A stretch of DNA of 64,000 nt from Rhodohalobacter sp. SW132 (GTDB taxonomy: Bacteria; Bacteroidota; Rhodothermia; Balneolales; Balneolaceae). The DNA is taken from positions 248,001 through 312,000 of the forward strand of contig NZ_QUOK01000002.1 of assembly GCF_003390325.1 (NCBI RefSeq). The letters run 5' to 3'. Below are positions 48,021 to 58,800 of the stretch, piece by piece (position 1 is the first letter of the stretch; the number at the start of each line of letters is the position of its first letter). The notes beneath the pieces are model-generated. The model was not told the origin of the DNA. It ran no database searches and was given only the letters and a program-made list of their open reading frames with translations. A program made the position numbers and the translations under genes.

Positions 48021-49277
48021 TCAATAACTCACTTCAAACTCACGGCTCCATGCGGGTTCTTCTGCCTCAGTATCCATTTCAAAATATTCAACAAGAAACC
48101 GACCGGGATCAAATCGAATTCTGAGATCGGAACTTTTACCCGACTCAAGTGCGACAAACTGCTGAGTATGATCAGAATAATTATATTGCCTTACCTCCCA
48201 ATTAATGGGCGACATAACATCATAAGCCCACATCCCTTCCGTAGAAATGGGTGTTCCTTCGAGTGTTGAAATCTTTACTCGCAGTGATGTACCTTCAGCC
48301 AGGTCGGCAGCCAGGCTGATAAAGTAACTGGTATTAGTGGAGGCTTTATACTCTGAACGGTTTGGATCGAGTATGTTCTCTCCATGGCGGCCTTCGGGTG
48401 GGTAGTCAATCAGCCTTTTAGTAACTTCAAAAGGTGTTTTTTTTACAAAACTTTCAATGATATGCTTGAAATCCGGGATCTCAGTTTCACTTCCGATATC
48501 AGAATACCTCTGTTCAAGATTCTTTCGAATCGTTTCAGCATTAAGGTATAATGCGTGATTGATCAACTGCGAACCTACCGAGTGATCGTTCAACTCTCCG
48601 TCTTCTTTCAGGTCATTGATCATGCCAGATAACAATTCCGAAAGCTCAGCCTCCGTCCGGTAACCCTGCAATATCGAAGAGATGGCTAAAAGAATATCAT
48701 CGCCTTCTTTCGCCGAAGCAATATTCAATTTTTCAGATGGCGAGATACCGTTATTTTCAATATGGAAAATCGATAAAATTTCCGATTGAGCCTGTTTTTT
48801 TGCCGCAGCAAATTCAACTCCCTGAGAAATCAGGTATTCAATTCGGGGTTTCTCCAAATGTGACATTACATTGACATTGATCCCTGAATCTTCACTTACA
48901 TCGGCAAGTGCCTGTAGGGAAATTTGTGATGACGACTGTTTCCCAAGAATCTCATTAAAGTAGAAACCGTCAGCCCGAAACGTCACATAAGGTGATTCCA
49001 GTTCAATATTTTCAATCCGGAATTCACCCTGGTGATTATCAATCTGCGTATTAAATGTTCTTCCGGTTTGTGACAGATCTGATGAACGGAGTTCAAACAC
49101 CATCACATTGCTGCCGCTGATAAACGGTCCTTTTTGCACAACTCCTGTAATAGATTCTTTGTGAATTGATTCAAGCTCTTCTCCCTCATCTGATGGATCT
49201 AATGTACGATCTGAACAACCGGAGATAATGATGAAGAAAACACCAGCGAATAAGAATGCGAATCTGTAAATATTCAT
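48021..49277 (-). CDS. hypothetical lipoprotein
   Basis: Not recognised. The 418-residue product has a signal ending IIISGC (lipobox Cys21). A beta-rich N-terminal part (GPFISGSNVMVFELRS, carboxypeptidase-regulatory-like, about 40-125) is followed by a helical middle (about 140-280) and a C-terminal part (about 285-418) with VTKRLIDYPPEG and ADLAEGTSLRVKISTLEG. It lies between the dioxygenase-like gene and CotH copy 1 on the same strand, 494 nt after the former. It probably localises to the outer envelope. No CAZyme motif was seen. Confidence 0.75.
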   Translation of the reverse strand: MNIYRFAFLFAGVFFIIISGCSDRTLDPSDEGEELESIHKESITGVVQKGPFISGSNVMVFELRSSDLSQTGRTFNTQIDNHQGEFRIENIELESPYVTFRADGFYFNEILGKQSSSQISLQALADVSEDSGINVNVMSHLEKPRIEYLISQGVEFAAAKKQAQSEILSIFHIENNGISPSEKLNIASAKEGDDILLAISSILQGYRTEAELSELLSGMINDLKEDGELNDHSVGSQLINHALYLNAETIRKNLEQRYSDIGSETEIPDFKHIIESFVKKTPFEVTKRLIDYPPEGRHGENILDPNRSEYKASTNTSYFISLAADLAEGTSLRVKISTLEGTPISTEGMWAYDVMSPINWEVRQYNYSDHTQQFVALESGKSSDLRIRFDPGRFLVEYFEMDTEAEEPAWSREFEVSY

Positions 49278-49771
49278 CTCGAACCTATATTTACTTAAAA
49301 TAAACAGCCCTGATTTTTTTGGTTTGCTATTTCTGCATAATCCAAGGTTATGGTACTACACACTTAAATCCTGTTATACCTATCGGGAAGAGACCGGAGA
49401 AGCAAAAATCTCATCCGAATGATATACTCGACGATTCAATGAACAGCTAAACGAACGACAAATGACAAATCCTGAATAAAAAGTGGAATCAAATGCAATA
49501 TATTACCTAAATAATAAACTGTTAACAAATAATCAAAACTGTTTTTGAAAAAGGAGATCATTGGAATACTTTCGATAAAACCAGGCAGAGTACGAAGCGC
49601 AGCGTAGTTCCTGCAAGAGTTGTGTGTTTGGAGATGAGGAATTCGAATTTAAGTTTCTTGAACCGCTGGCGATTCTGCCAGGAACCTCACTTCGTTCGGT
49701 GCTCCGGCAGGTACTGTAATCTAACTTCAGGCCCAAAATCGAAATGGTCTATAGGCCATTGACCAACTCTT
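49278..49771. repeat. intergenic stretch with dispersed repeat (copy B)
   Basis: No gene here. Repeat blocks at 49581-49627 (GGCAGAGTACGAAGCGCAGC...) and 49671-49714 (CTGCCAGGAACCTCACTTCG...CCGGCAGGTAC) match copy A at 44.2-44.4 kb almost base for base. Short minus-strand frames in this region overlap the repeat and are not convincing genes. Confidence 0.65.
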
Positions 49772-50386
49772 CTAACTATTCCTCAACTGGAGATTGATAT
49801 CAAAACTGCCGGTTAGTATATCATCCTCTTCATGGAGCGATATAATTCGTTCCGGTTCTGCTTCACGTGCCCATGGATCAACTTCTATATATTCATCTCC
49901 CTCAAAATAGAGTTGTGTCACCAGATCCATGTGATTTTCCGCTTTTACCATAAAATGGATATGCCGGGGTCTGAATTGCCCGCCATTTAAATATCGTCCG
50001 GGAAGAATGCTCATAAATTCATATTCTCCCTGCTCATTGGTCAGGATTCGGCCCCTGTACTTGAACTCTTCGCTTTCGTTATCATACTCTCCGTCATGAT
50101 CCGCCTGCCATACATCCACAAGTGCGTCTGCCAGGGGAGAGCCGCATTCTGCGCCACCCATAACTTTTCCGCTTATAACAACAGGCGTTCCCTCTTCACT
50201 TAATACATTCAGGGCCTCTCTGAACGGAGCCTCCGCACGATAAAAAGGCCCCAAAATATCCTCACCGGTCTGACAGTGGATATGATCGCCGCCACTACTG
50301 GTATTACTTTTGCACCCCGCAATTGTGGTAAACGGTAATCCGGCAAGGGCGATGGATGTTGTGCGTATGAAGGTTTTTCTTTTCAT
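49772..50386 (-). CDS. intradiol dioxygenase-like lipoprotein
   Basis: The 204-residue product has a lipoprotein-type signal (TTIAGC, Cys25) and the fold of intradiol ring-cleavage dioxygenases. The expected iron ligands are visible: Y101 (DGEYDN), Y132 (PGRYL), H142 and H144 (RPRHIHF). An N-terminal segment ILGPFYR is typical. Known family members cleave catechols or protocatechuate; extracytoplasmic members are poorly understood. It is 12 nt downstream of the TolB-like pseudogene and on the same strand. A link to aromatic (lignin- or ferulate-derived) chemistry is only speculative. Confidence 0.82.
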   Translation of the reverse strand: MKRKTFIRTTSIALAGLPFTTIAGCKSNTSSGGDHIHCQTGEDILGPFYRAEAPFREALNVLSEEGTPVVISGKVMGGAECGSPLADALVDVWQADHDGEYDNESEEFKYRGRILTNEQGEYEFMSILPGRYLNGGQFRPRHIHFMVKAENHMDLVTQLYFEGDEYIEVDPWAREAEPERIISLHEEDDILTGSFDINLQLRNS

Positions 50387-50398
50387 ATGTAATTTTGA

Positions 50399-51486
50399 TT
50401 AATAAATCCGAACGGGTGACCAACTGGGGTTAGTCCCTTTTGAAAGAAAGGACCAGCTACTCCCATCAGATTTTACTTTATAAATCCCATATTCTTCGGG
50501 AAGTGTTTCCATGTTATAACCACACTCAATCATGATATTATCTCCATCAGGACTCCAACTTAAAGAAGTACAGCCATCTACAGTGATGTGATCGGGATTT
50601 AGTTTTTCAACCCTTTTCCAGCAATATCTACTACGTATAAGTCATGAACATATAATCTTACATAATGATGAAACGCGATTCTGTTACCATCCGGAGAAAC
50701 TGCCAAAGCCGTTGGTAAATATTCCGAAGTTAATTCTTGCTGATCTTCTCCATTAGCATTCATAATAGTAATGCTTTTCTCATTCGCCCAATCCCCACCG
50801 GTCCATACAATTTCATTACTACCTGGAACCCAGGATGGAAACCTTCCGTTTTTTTCCTTCGCTGTAAGTTCTCTAAGATTTGAACCATCGGCATTTATTA
50901 CATTAATTACACCCATATTCGACGTTGAATCGTCTGATTGAACGATAGTTGTAAATGAAATCCTCGACCCATCTGGCGACCAACTCAAATCCCATACAGG
51001 TTTATCCGTTATCCGCTCCTGACTATCTCCATTATCTTTTAAAATGTAAATTCCTAAGTCAGTAGACACAGCTATCTTGCTCCCATTTGGTGACCAGGCA
51101 AATTTATTGGCATATTCATTACCTGAAAAATTTGTCACTTGACTTAATTCTTTCCCATCCGGTGTGATTGTATATAAGTTGGTTTTCCAATTTTGGTGTG
51201 ATTTGTACAGAATTCTTTTCCCGTCAGGAGACCAAACCGGATTTTCGGACCCATAATATGACTCTTCATCTACATCGGAAGGCCTTTGGGTAAGCTGTAT
51301 TTTATTGCTCCCATCCGTGTTCATCAGGTAAATATCTTTGACGTTGTTTGATGAATTTCTAATATCAAAAGCAATTTTGTACTCCCCTTTATCTTTTGAT
51401 TGAAAGGGATTATCGCATCCTGAAAAAATGAGTAGTAAAGGCAAGATGAATATTCCTGATGCTTTTTTTATAGTATCCAGTTTCAT
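50399..51486 (-). pseudogene. TolB/WD40-like lipoprotein, frameshifted
   Basis: The intact frame (start 51486, ends at 50599) encodes a 295-residue lipoprotein (lipobox Cys24, LIFSGC) of beta-propeller repeats (IYLMNTDGSN, PVWSPDGKRILY, SWSPDGSRISF, AVSPDGNRIAF). After GGA-AAA-GGG the frame stops. Reading on in the -1 frame from AAA-AGG gives a further run of about 65 codons, containing LSWSPDGDNIMIECGYN and KSDGSSWSFLSKG and ending at a TAA at 50399-50401. A single missing A in an A-run would explain it. TolB-like propellers bind partner proteins or sugars. The role here is unknown. Confidence 0.85.
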
Positions 51487-51984
51487 AAGAATCCCCCTTA
51501 TATTTGATCAGATAAGGTTTTAAAGGTTATTTATCCTAAGAAAAGAGTGTTGGTACTCACTGAATATTTACTTCTCTCACTCACTCATTCACACTCTCCA
51601 TTCCTTTTTTGGAAGAATTACGGCTGTTCATCGTTAAAGCCTTTTTAAATAACTAAAAAAGGAAAAAGAAGCAATTACCTGAAATATTGCCATATAACAG
51701 TACGTGTTTTTAGTTCCGGTTTGATAAAGCTTTTTATTTGATGGGTACGGGAGCCCAGGCAACAGTTCCATTTATAGTAGGACAATATCAAACAGAGATT
51801 CATCTTATTCGTCTTGTGCATTTTCCATGGTAGAAAAACAGGTGTATTGCATTACTATTAGTGTTTCAAAGTCCGGCGGCGACACTTCCAGAAGCTCATG
51901 TCGTTCGTACTCTGGTAGGTCTAAAGTCCGCGGACTCTGCCAGGAACCTCTCTTCCGTTCGGCACTCTGGCAGGTCCTTTAAAC
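51487..51984. repeat. intergenic stretch with dispersed repeat (copy C)
   Basis: No gene here. CTCTGCCAGGAACCTCTCTT with CACTCTGGCAGGTCC at 51935-51977 is the third copy of the element seen at 44.4 and 49.7 kb, again just after a CotH gene's stop. The rest (51487-51890) shows no recognisable feature. Confidence 0.6.
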
Positions 51985-54900
51985 CTATTTCACCAACACC
52001 ATCTGGCGGGTTTGAACAGCGTCCCCGGTTGTGAGGCGATAAACATAAACACCGCTGGAGAGACCAGAGGCATCGAATGTAGCCTGGTGGTGGCCTGACT
52101 GAACCGTTCCATCCACTAAAACGGCTACGCGTCGGCCGAGCATGTCAAATACTTCAAGGCGCACATCACTTTGAACCGGAAGCTGGTATCCGATTACCGT
52201 CACCGGGTTAAACGGGTTGGGGTAGTTTTGGTCGAGCTGCAATTCCCGGGGCAGTTCCGTTTTCGGTTCGATGTCGGTCGATGTTTCGCCATCCACCTGG
52301 ATCGACGTTACCGCCATTTTGGAGCGCTGACCGCTCTCTTCATCCAGTCGTTCACCGGTGAAGAAGTAGCGCCAGAGAAGCTGTACGTACGCTTTGTTTT
52401 CAGCCTCTTGCGGCAGTGTCACCGGCCCGATCCACTCGCTGTGGCCCTCTTCTTCGTTTCGCTGATACTCCACCGGTTCACCGTTCTCATCCATCAGATC
52501 TTCAAATTCTCCATCATTGCCGATTCGGTACTGCAGCCGCAGGTTGTACACTCTTGAGTTGGGGCGAATGGTGCTGCCCTGCCAGTGTACAGAGATGTTT
52601 TTCATCTCCCGGGTGTCAAGCGCCAGGATTGCACCGCCGAGAGTAGTGCCGGGATACCCGGGATTACCATCCTCGTTTCCGGTGTTGATAAACGAAAATC
52701 CGTCTTGACCCAGCCCGTTGATCCGGGTGCGTGAATCCAGATCGTACACGCCATCAGTAAAACCGGCAACCTGTGCTGTCAGCTCCGGATCGCGCTCATC
52801 CATATAGACAAACGCCATATTATTTGGATAACTTCCCGATTCGGCATCGGCAGGCCACTCATCAAATTGATAGGAGCTGTCGCTCAGCCGATGTGCAAGA
52901 GGGAAGAGGTTGGCGTTGGGATCTTCCTCAAACACGGCGGTTACCGACAGGGGAGATGTGAGATTATGACTGAATTCCGGCAGGTGAGATTCGGCGTCGA
53001 TCCCTTCCCAGTGGGAGAACCGATAGCCGGGGAGGGGCTCGGCTTTCAGCGTGACGGGAATCCCCTCAAAATAGGTTCCGGTCCAGGGATACGGCTCCGG
53101 GCCGATTCCCGGCGTCTCCCCGCTGATGGCAATTGTGTTTACGTGGACAAATCCTTCAGCGGGATCGGAGACATTCACGGTGATGTCATGTTCGTCTTCA
53201 ATATCAAAATAGTTTCGAAGATGCTGACGAGAGTAATCCGGGCGCTGTTCTGCAAAGGGGATAAGCTGGTCGGAAATTCTGTTCTCCCAGTTGTTTATGG
53301 TACCCAATGGTCTGTTCCATCGCTGAATGTGTTCAGCTATTTCAGGACGTATCCCTGCAGCCATATTCTCAATAATATCTACGGTTCGTTCTGACAGAAA
53401 TGCGCTGTTTAGCTGATCCAGAAATCGGTTGATAAAGCCATTCTGGAACGACTCGCTTTCCATCAGACCACTGAAAAGTTCAGTAGACCACCCGGGATTA
53501 CCGTGTGCATGGGATATTTCACCAAGTGCATGACGCAGCGTATTGTGATTCGGACCCTGTCCATAAAGATAGAATCCAAAATCCAGATCAAATGTAAGCC
53601 AGCGCCAGCGCCCATCATGCTGAGGGGGCGCATCGGGTTCATAGGAATCGGTTCGGTAACGCCAGAAATCGATATTGTTTCCGGGCCAGTCGGTGTTCCC
53701 GACAAAAATCTGAGCGACCTGGTAATCGATATAGTTCTCCATATCGATCCGGGTAAGCGCATAGTTATAATGATTTTCATCCGACATCGAATTGTCACGG
53801 ATATAGGAGAGCGTTTCATTGTAGTGCTGATTATCACCCTCCTTTACCACAGCATTCCCTTCCAGAATATCTACACGATCCGGGTCAACTCCATGTACAC
53901 GAGCAAGATAGTGCCGGTCGTATCGCTCGCGCATGTTATGAATTCCCCAATATTCTCCGTTTAGAAAAATGATATAGGGCTGATAGGCCTGGGTGTCAAA
54001 TTTCATATGGCCTACAATCTCCTGCATCATGGCATCCCGAAACATCGTTTCCGGCCAGTCATTTCCGGAATTCCGGAGCATCAGGCGATTGTATTCGCTA
54101 TAAGGTTCGTTCGGAAAAACCGGATAGTAGAATCTATTGTCGCCATACTGATTTCTGGCGTACAGTCTCAGTGATTTCATTGGCTCAGCCCGGCTCCATC
54201 CTCCATGAATACGTATCCCCATATCCTGCCGGTGAACTCTTTCTCCCGTATGCTCGTCAAAGATCTCCATAGATGCGGGAGATTCCCATTCAATTCCCCG
54301 CTGGTGATAATTGGCATTGGCACCACCATCGGCCTGCCAGGGATTGGTATCATTATATATCTTGCCGGGTACATACATTCCACGTTCATAATCGAACAAA
54401 TTTGCCTCATTGATTCCAAATGAGAGTACGGGCAGGGAATATCTGCCGGCAGGATCGCCTGTAATAAAATAACTGTTTGATTCCGGGGCAGCCGGGGCAA
54501 ACCCATCTTTTACACCAATAGCCCTTATTACAGTGCCTTTGAATATAGGATCAGAGGGAAAATAATATGGCGTAGTGCTCTGTTCGAATGCCGATTGCAG
54601 GCGGCTCAAATCATTCGGCTCATCGGTTCTGTCATCAATGGTGAGGGTTGAGCCGGGTTCATATATCAGGGTTTCGTAACTGCGCTCCTGAAGGTCGCCG
54701 GAGGGCCGGTAACGATCCATGTACGGATACGTTTGTCCGCCTACGTTATCGGGTTCCGGCTCCGATCCGTCCAGTGTATAGTAGATGGTCACATCCGGAT
54801 CGGGATGGGTTAGGGTAAGTTCAAATGATGAGTTATAAAAACCGCCGGTTTGTGAAAATTCAACCGGATCGAGAATATCCTGGTAGCCGCCTTCTCCGTT

Positions 54901-55422
54901 GGGTTCGCCCGGGGTAGGATTGTTATAGAAATACCAGTTGCCGGTACCATCGGGGTAGCGGCCCAGGCTGATGTCGGTAGGGATTGCGATTGGTTCCAGT
55001 TCATCGATTCGATCGCCATCCGGCGTGGTCAGCAGAACCACTTCGCCCGATGCAGAAATACTGAAATTGGTGTGAAGCTCACTTGACGAATCATTGCGAT
55101 CTTTACCGGATGCCCAAATCACCAGAAACTCTCCCGGCTGAATCGTAACATCAGGAAATTCCCATCGGAAGGGGCGGTCGTAGTCATCAGACAGGCCAAA
55201 TCCTTCCAGGTTTAGCGGCTCATCCCCGGCATAATAAATTTCAATCCAGTCTTCATTATCACCATCCTCATCCGCAATGCCTGACCCGTTCGAGGCGACA
55301 ATTTCATTCAGGTAGAGCTGCTGAGCGGTTATTTCTAATGGCAGAAGTGCCATCGTAAATACCAACATCAACAGGGGAATTGCAAAAATAGACGCTTTGA
55401 TACGATAGTAATGATATTTCAA
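51985..55422 (-). CDS. CotH-like/lamin-tail surface protein with T9SS tail (copy 2)
   Basis: The 1145-residue paralog of the protein at 44437: signal peptide (to TAQ, about 34), lamin-tail domain (about 36-150), CHB_HEX_C-like domain, CotH kinase-like domain (about 330-690), an extended beta region (HDITVNVSDPAEGFVHVN) and a T9SS tail ([10 protein letters not shown]). The C-terminal third is nearly identical to copy 1 at DNA and protein level, while the CotH domain is more diverged. It is upstream of the TolB-like pseudogene and downstream of GH115. It is predicted to be cell-surface attached. Confidence 0.88.
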   Translation of the reverse strand: MKYHYYRIKASIFAIPLLMLVFTMALLPLEITAQQLYLNEIVASNGSGIADEDGDNEDWIEIYYAGDEPLNLEGFGLSDDYDRPFRWEFPDVTIQPGEFLVIWASGKDRNDSSSELHTNFSISASGEVVLLTTPDGDRIDELEPIAIPTDISLGRYPDGTGNWYFYNNPTPGEPNGEGGYQDILDPVEFSQTGGFYNSSFELTLTHPDPDVTIYYTLDGSEPEPDNVGGQTYPYMDRYRPSGDLQERSYETLIYEPGSTLTIDDRTDEPNDLSRLQSAFEQSTTPYYFPSDPIFKGTVIRAIGVKDGFAPAAPESNSYFITGDPAGRYSLPVLSFGINEANLFDYERGMYVPGKIYNDTNPWQADGGANANYHQRGIEWESPASMEIFDEHTGERVHRQDMGIRIHGGWSRAEPMKSLRLYARNQYGDNRFYYPVFPNEPYSEYNRLMLRNSGNDWPETMFRDAMMQEIVGHMKFDTQAYQPYIIFLNGEYWGIHNMRERYDRHYLARVHGVDPDRVDILEGNAVVKEGDNQHYNETLSYIRDNSMSDENHYNYALTRIDMENYIDYQVAQIFVGNTDWPGNNIDFWRYRTDSYEPDAPPQHDGRWRWLTFDLDFGFYLYGQGPNHNTLRHALGEISHAHGNPGWSTELFSGLMESESFQNGFINRFLDQLNSAFLSERTVDIIENMAAGIRPEIAEHIQRWNRPLGTINNWENRISDQLIPFAEQRPDYSRQHLRNYFDIEDEHDITVNVSDPAEGFVHVNTIAISGETPGIGPEPYPWTGTYFEGIPVTLKAEPLPGYRFSHWEGIDAESHLPEFSHNLTSPLSVTAVFEEDPNANLFPLAHRLSDSSYQFDEWPADAESGSYPNNMAFVYMDERDPELTAQVAGFTDGVYDLDSRTRINGLGQDGFSFINTGNEDGNPGYPGTTLGGAILALDTREMKNISVHWQGSTIRPNSRVYNLRLQYRIGNDGEFEDLMDENGEPVEYQRNEEEGHSEWIGPVTLPQEAENKAYVQLLWRYFFTGERLDEESGQRSKMAVTSIQVDGETSTDIEPKTELPRELQLDQNYPNPFNPVTVIGYQLPVQSDVRLEVFDMLGRRVAVLVDGTVQSGHHQATFDASGLSSGVYVYRLTTGDAVQTRQMVLVK

Positions 55423-55535
55423 AATGGCCGGTTTGAGTGGAGAGAATTTTTCAGGGTTTGATCTTGTTTCAAAATCGTAGTTCTGGATGTCTGTTTAAAA
55501 TGGATGAACAATAAGGAAATTCAAAATCAATTTGG

Positions 55536-55700
55536 TTACGTCACTCCAGAGCGGGCCATCTCCTCCATCGCCACGGAAACCGGGTGGGAGGGATGCATGG
55601 CATGGGGAAGCAGGATTGTTTCTGATGTATCACTACATCGATCATCAGAACAGCAACCCTGAAACAGCACTATGATCAGGCAAATTATCGGTAACCGCAT
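55536..55700 (-). CDS. small putative lipoprotein, uncertain
   Basis: From the ATG at 55700 (MRLPIICLIIVLFQGCC), the 54-residue product has a hydrophobic signal and a lipobox Cys, then a Cys/Asp-rich stretch. It may also start at 55730. No family is recognised, so it may be a truncated gene's 5' end or a spurious frame. It lies between GH115 and CotH copy 2. Confidence 0.3.
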   Translation of the reverse strand: MRLPIICLIIVLFQGCCSDDRCSDTSETILLPHAMHPSHPVSVAMEEMARSGVT

Positions 55701-55845
55701 CCACTTCAATGATGTACTTATTTTTAGCATATGTGAACTGCCGGTAATGCCTTTATTTGCCGATCATCAAAGAGGCTGGTCTCAAAGCAATTTTTATGAT
55801 ATTAGAATTATTTTAACTGATTCTTATAAGTTTATGTTATCCAAT

Positions 55846-58800
55846 TTAATTTGCGCGCAAACTCTCCGGCGGACCCAGATACGTTTCTGGAATATCATCG
55901 GTTTTCACAACAATTTTTTGCAGCACTACGCCGGTATCCACAAGCCAGAATTTAAGCGTGTTTAACCCGGCCTCTGAAATTTCTATGGTAGTTTCTTTGA
56001 TAATGGCGTTGTTCCTCGTCCATTCATACCACACATTGGTATCAAAGCCGCCGCCCTCAGGCATTTCATCGTGCATGTTTACCACAGTTGGCTCATCATC
56101 GTTAAAGGAAAGCGCATAGCGGATGCCATCCAGGTTCCGGAAGTTTTTGCTGTAATTTTTGGTCGGTGACAGATACACGCGTACGGTCACCTCTCCGGGA
56201 TTGAAAATATGCATATCATATTCAAGACGAGGTGTATCCGGATTGCCGGGCTCCTGTACGTCGGCTATCACCGGCCAGGGTGACATTGCTGATTGGGTGC
56301 GACCAAGCTGCGGGATCTTTTTCCACTGAAGGTCGTCCTTTGTAATATTCCGGTCATAATTTCCGGCTTCCATCGATACATACCCATTGCTCTCAACAAA
56401 GCCCTGGATCTCATTGCGTGACGGAGTTTCAGGATTAAACACTTCTATTTTGATCTCAGCGGTATGTTCGTCCCACTCCGCATTGGGGCCGGTCACATAA
56501 ATCGAAGCTTCTTGTTCGCCATGAGGAACGTTATCCCAGTCGATACTAACCCAGACTTTTTCCTGGGTATCAATAGATCCGGAAGCGCCCGAAAGTGTGA
56601 CCCAGGGCTCATTCACTTCGATTTCGTAATCAAAAGGTTCACTTCCCTGGTTGAATATTTCAAAGTAGTATTCCTGCTGATTGAATTTATCAAACACCGG
56701 AAGTTTTGGCTCATCGGCTGCAGTGGGACCGGGATAGGAAAACGGACCGGGCCACGGTACCAGCGAGTTTTCTGCTGATACGGCCATCACACCACGGTCA
56801 TACGGTGTATGGATGATATCCACATAGGGCATGCGGTCGGCATACGGCTGAGCCCAGGATGTATAGCCGATGTAGGTTTGATCCGCCTGGTGCTTCCATT
56901 TTCCGTCAGCAACACTATGATATCGTCCCCTGATTTCATCGGCCTGGTTGAAAAGCTCTCGTACGCGTTCGGCAACATCGTTGGTTGTATTGCGCACCTG
57001 CCGGGCGTAGGCACGGTTTTTTGCTGTTTCCATATACATTTCATGCAGGCTTGAGGCTGCTTCTACTTTGTATTCAACCAGTTGATAGAAGGCGTCGTAG
57101 TACTTCTCAGACAGTCCGCTTTTAACTGTTTCGGTAATTTCACGCAATTCTTCCCACTCTTCCAATACCCGTTCTGCTTCCCGGAAGTTCTGCAGGCTGT
57201 AGGTATCTTCGTCCAGCAATTCCGGTTTGCGGCGGGAGTTAATTCGGGTGTACTCCGTGAGTATGTGGCCAATCTCTTCGGCATACTGTGGACCGAAATT
57301 TTGCCGGGCCCAGTTTACCGGATACGCATCCATATCATCGTGCGTGAACTCATCGGCATTCCATGCAAAATCCAGGAAAAAGGAGATCGGAAATTCGTGC
57401 GGTTTGATATCACCCACATTTACCAGCCACAACTCATCTACACCGTGCTGATAGGTCAGATTCATCTGTTCCCAAATCCGGGCAATTTGGGTTGTGTTGA
57501 GAGTTTTATAGGTTCGCGGGCCGCCGACATAGTCAAAATGGTAATACAGTCCCCATCCGCCTTCACGTTCGTGGGCGGTTTCCGGATCGGGTAACAACCG
57601 GATGTTCCCCCAATTGTCGTTGGCCAGCAGGATCATCACGTCATCCGGCACAGTCATGCCCATTTCATAATATTCCTGTACTTCTTTATAGAGCGCCCAA
57701 TATTGCGTGATTTTTGAGGTGTCCTGTGCATGTTCACGGATAATTTCACGCTGATCGGCAATGATTTGCTCCATCAGTTCAATGTTGCGGTCGTCACTCA
57801 GAGGCATGTCACCGTCGCCGCGCATCCCCAGCGTTACCGTGGTTTCGTAATCGTGAATTCGCTCGATACCCTCGGTCCAGAATTCACGCAGCCGCTCCTC
57901 GTTTTGGGAGTAGTCCCATGGGCCTTCACCATAGCGGCTCCACTCGATGTGTGAACGCATCAGGGGCTCGTGGTGGGAGTAACCGATCACCACTCCATAT
58001 TCATCTGCAAGCTTGGGATTCATCGGGTCATCGTCATGAAACGCTTTCCCCCACATGGCCGGCCAGAGGTAATTCCCTTTTTGCCTGAGGATCAGCTCAA
58101 ATACGTGCTCATAAAACTCATGATTAAATCCTCCATAGCGGGTGGTAACCCATCCCAGCAGTCCCGGGTTTTCGTTGTTGATGAAAATCCCACGATATTT
58201 TACGGCCGGTTCGCCGAGAGAGTGGGGTTCGGGAGAGATATAGAGATCGGATTGCTGAACAACCGGTACATCGGCCCACCAGTACCATGGGGAGACCCCG
58301 ATCTTTTCTGAGAGTTCATAAATTCCGTAGATTGTGCCTCGTTTATCACTTCCGGCAATCACAAGGGCTTCCTCTGTGCCGGGAAACGGATCTTCCACAA
58401 CAGTAATCACAAACGTTTCCCATTTACCGTCAACATCAGAGACATCCAGTTTACCCTCCTCAATCAGCCGGTCAATTTCAGGGTTTTGGCCGATTGTACC
58501 CGCAATCACGATCCGGTCGGCATCCGGATTTGTGTCAGTATAGAGACCTGGTTCCGAATTTGTAACACGCTCAATATCCGACTGAAGATCACGAAAGGCC
58601 CGAATCACGCCGGAATCATCATTCTCGTGAATATAAAGCGGTACAGGTGTGCCATTTGAAGCGAGAGGAAAATGACCCTCCACTGATGAAAAGGAGACAA
58701 GTCCACTATCATCGGTGTGTAAGACAGTCTCAGTTTGATCGCTCATATACCCATCATGCTGATCGCCGGTATACTCTTCCCGATCAGAGCACCCGATCAA

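Noticed and set aside
49533-49736. Minus-strand 67-residue open frame
   Set aside because: It overlaps the dispersed repeat blocks and has no coding signal or family resemblance.
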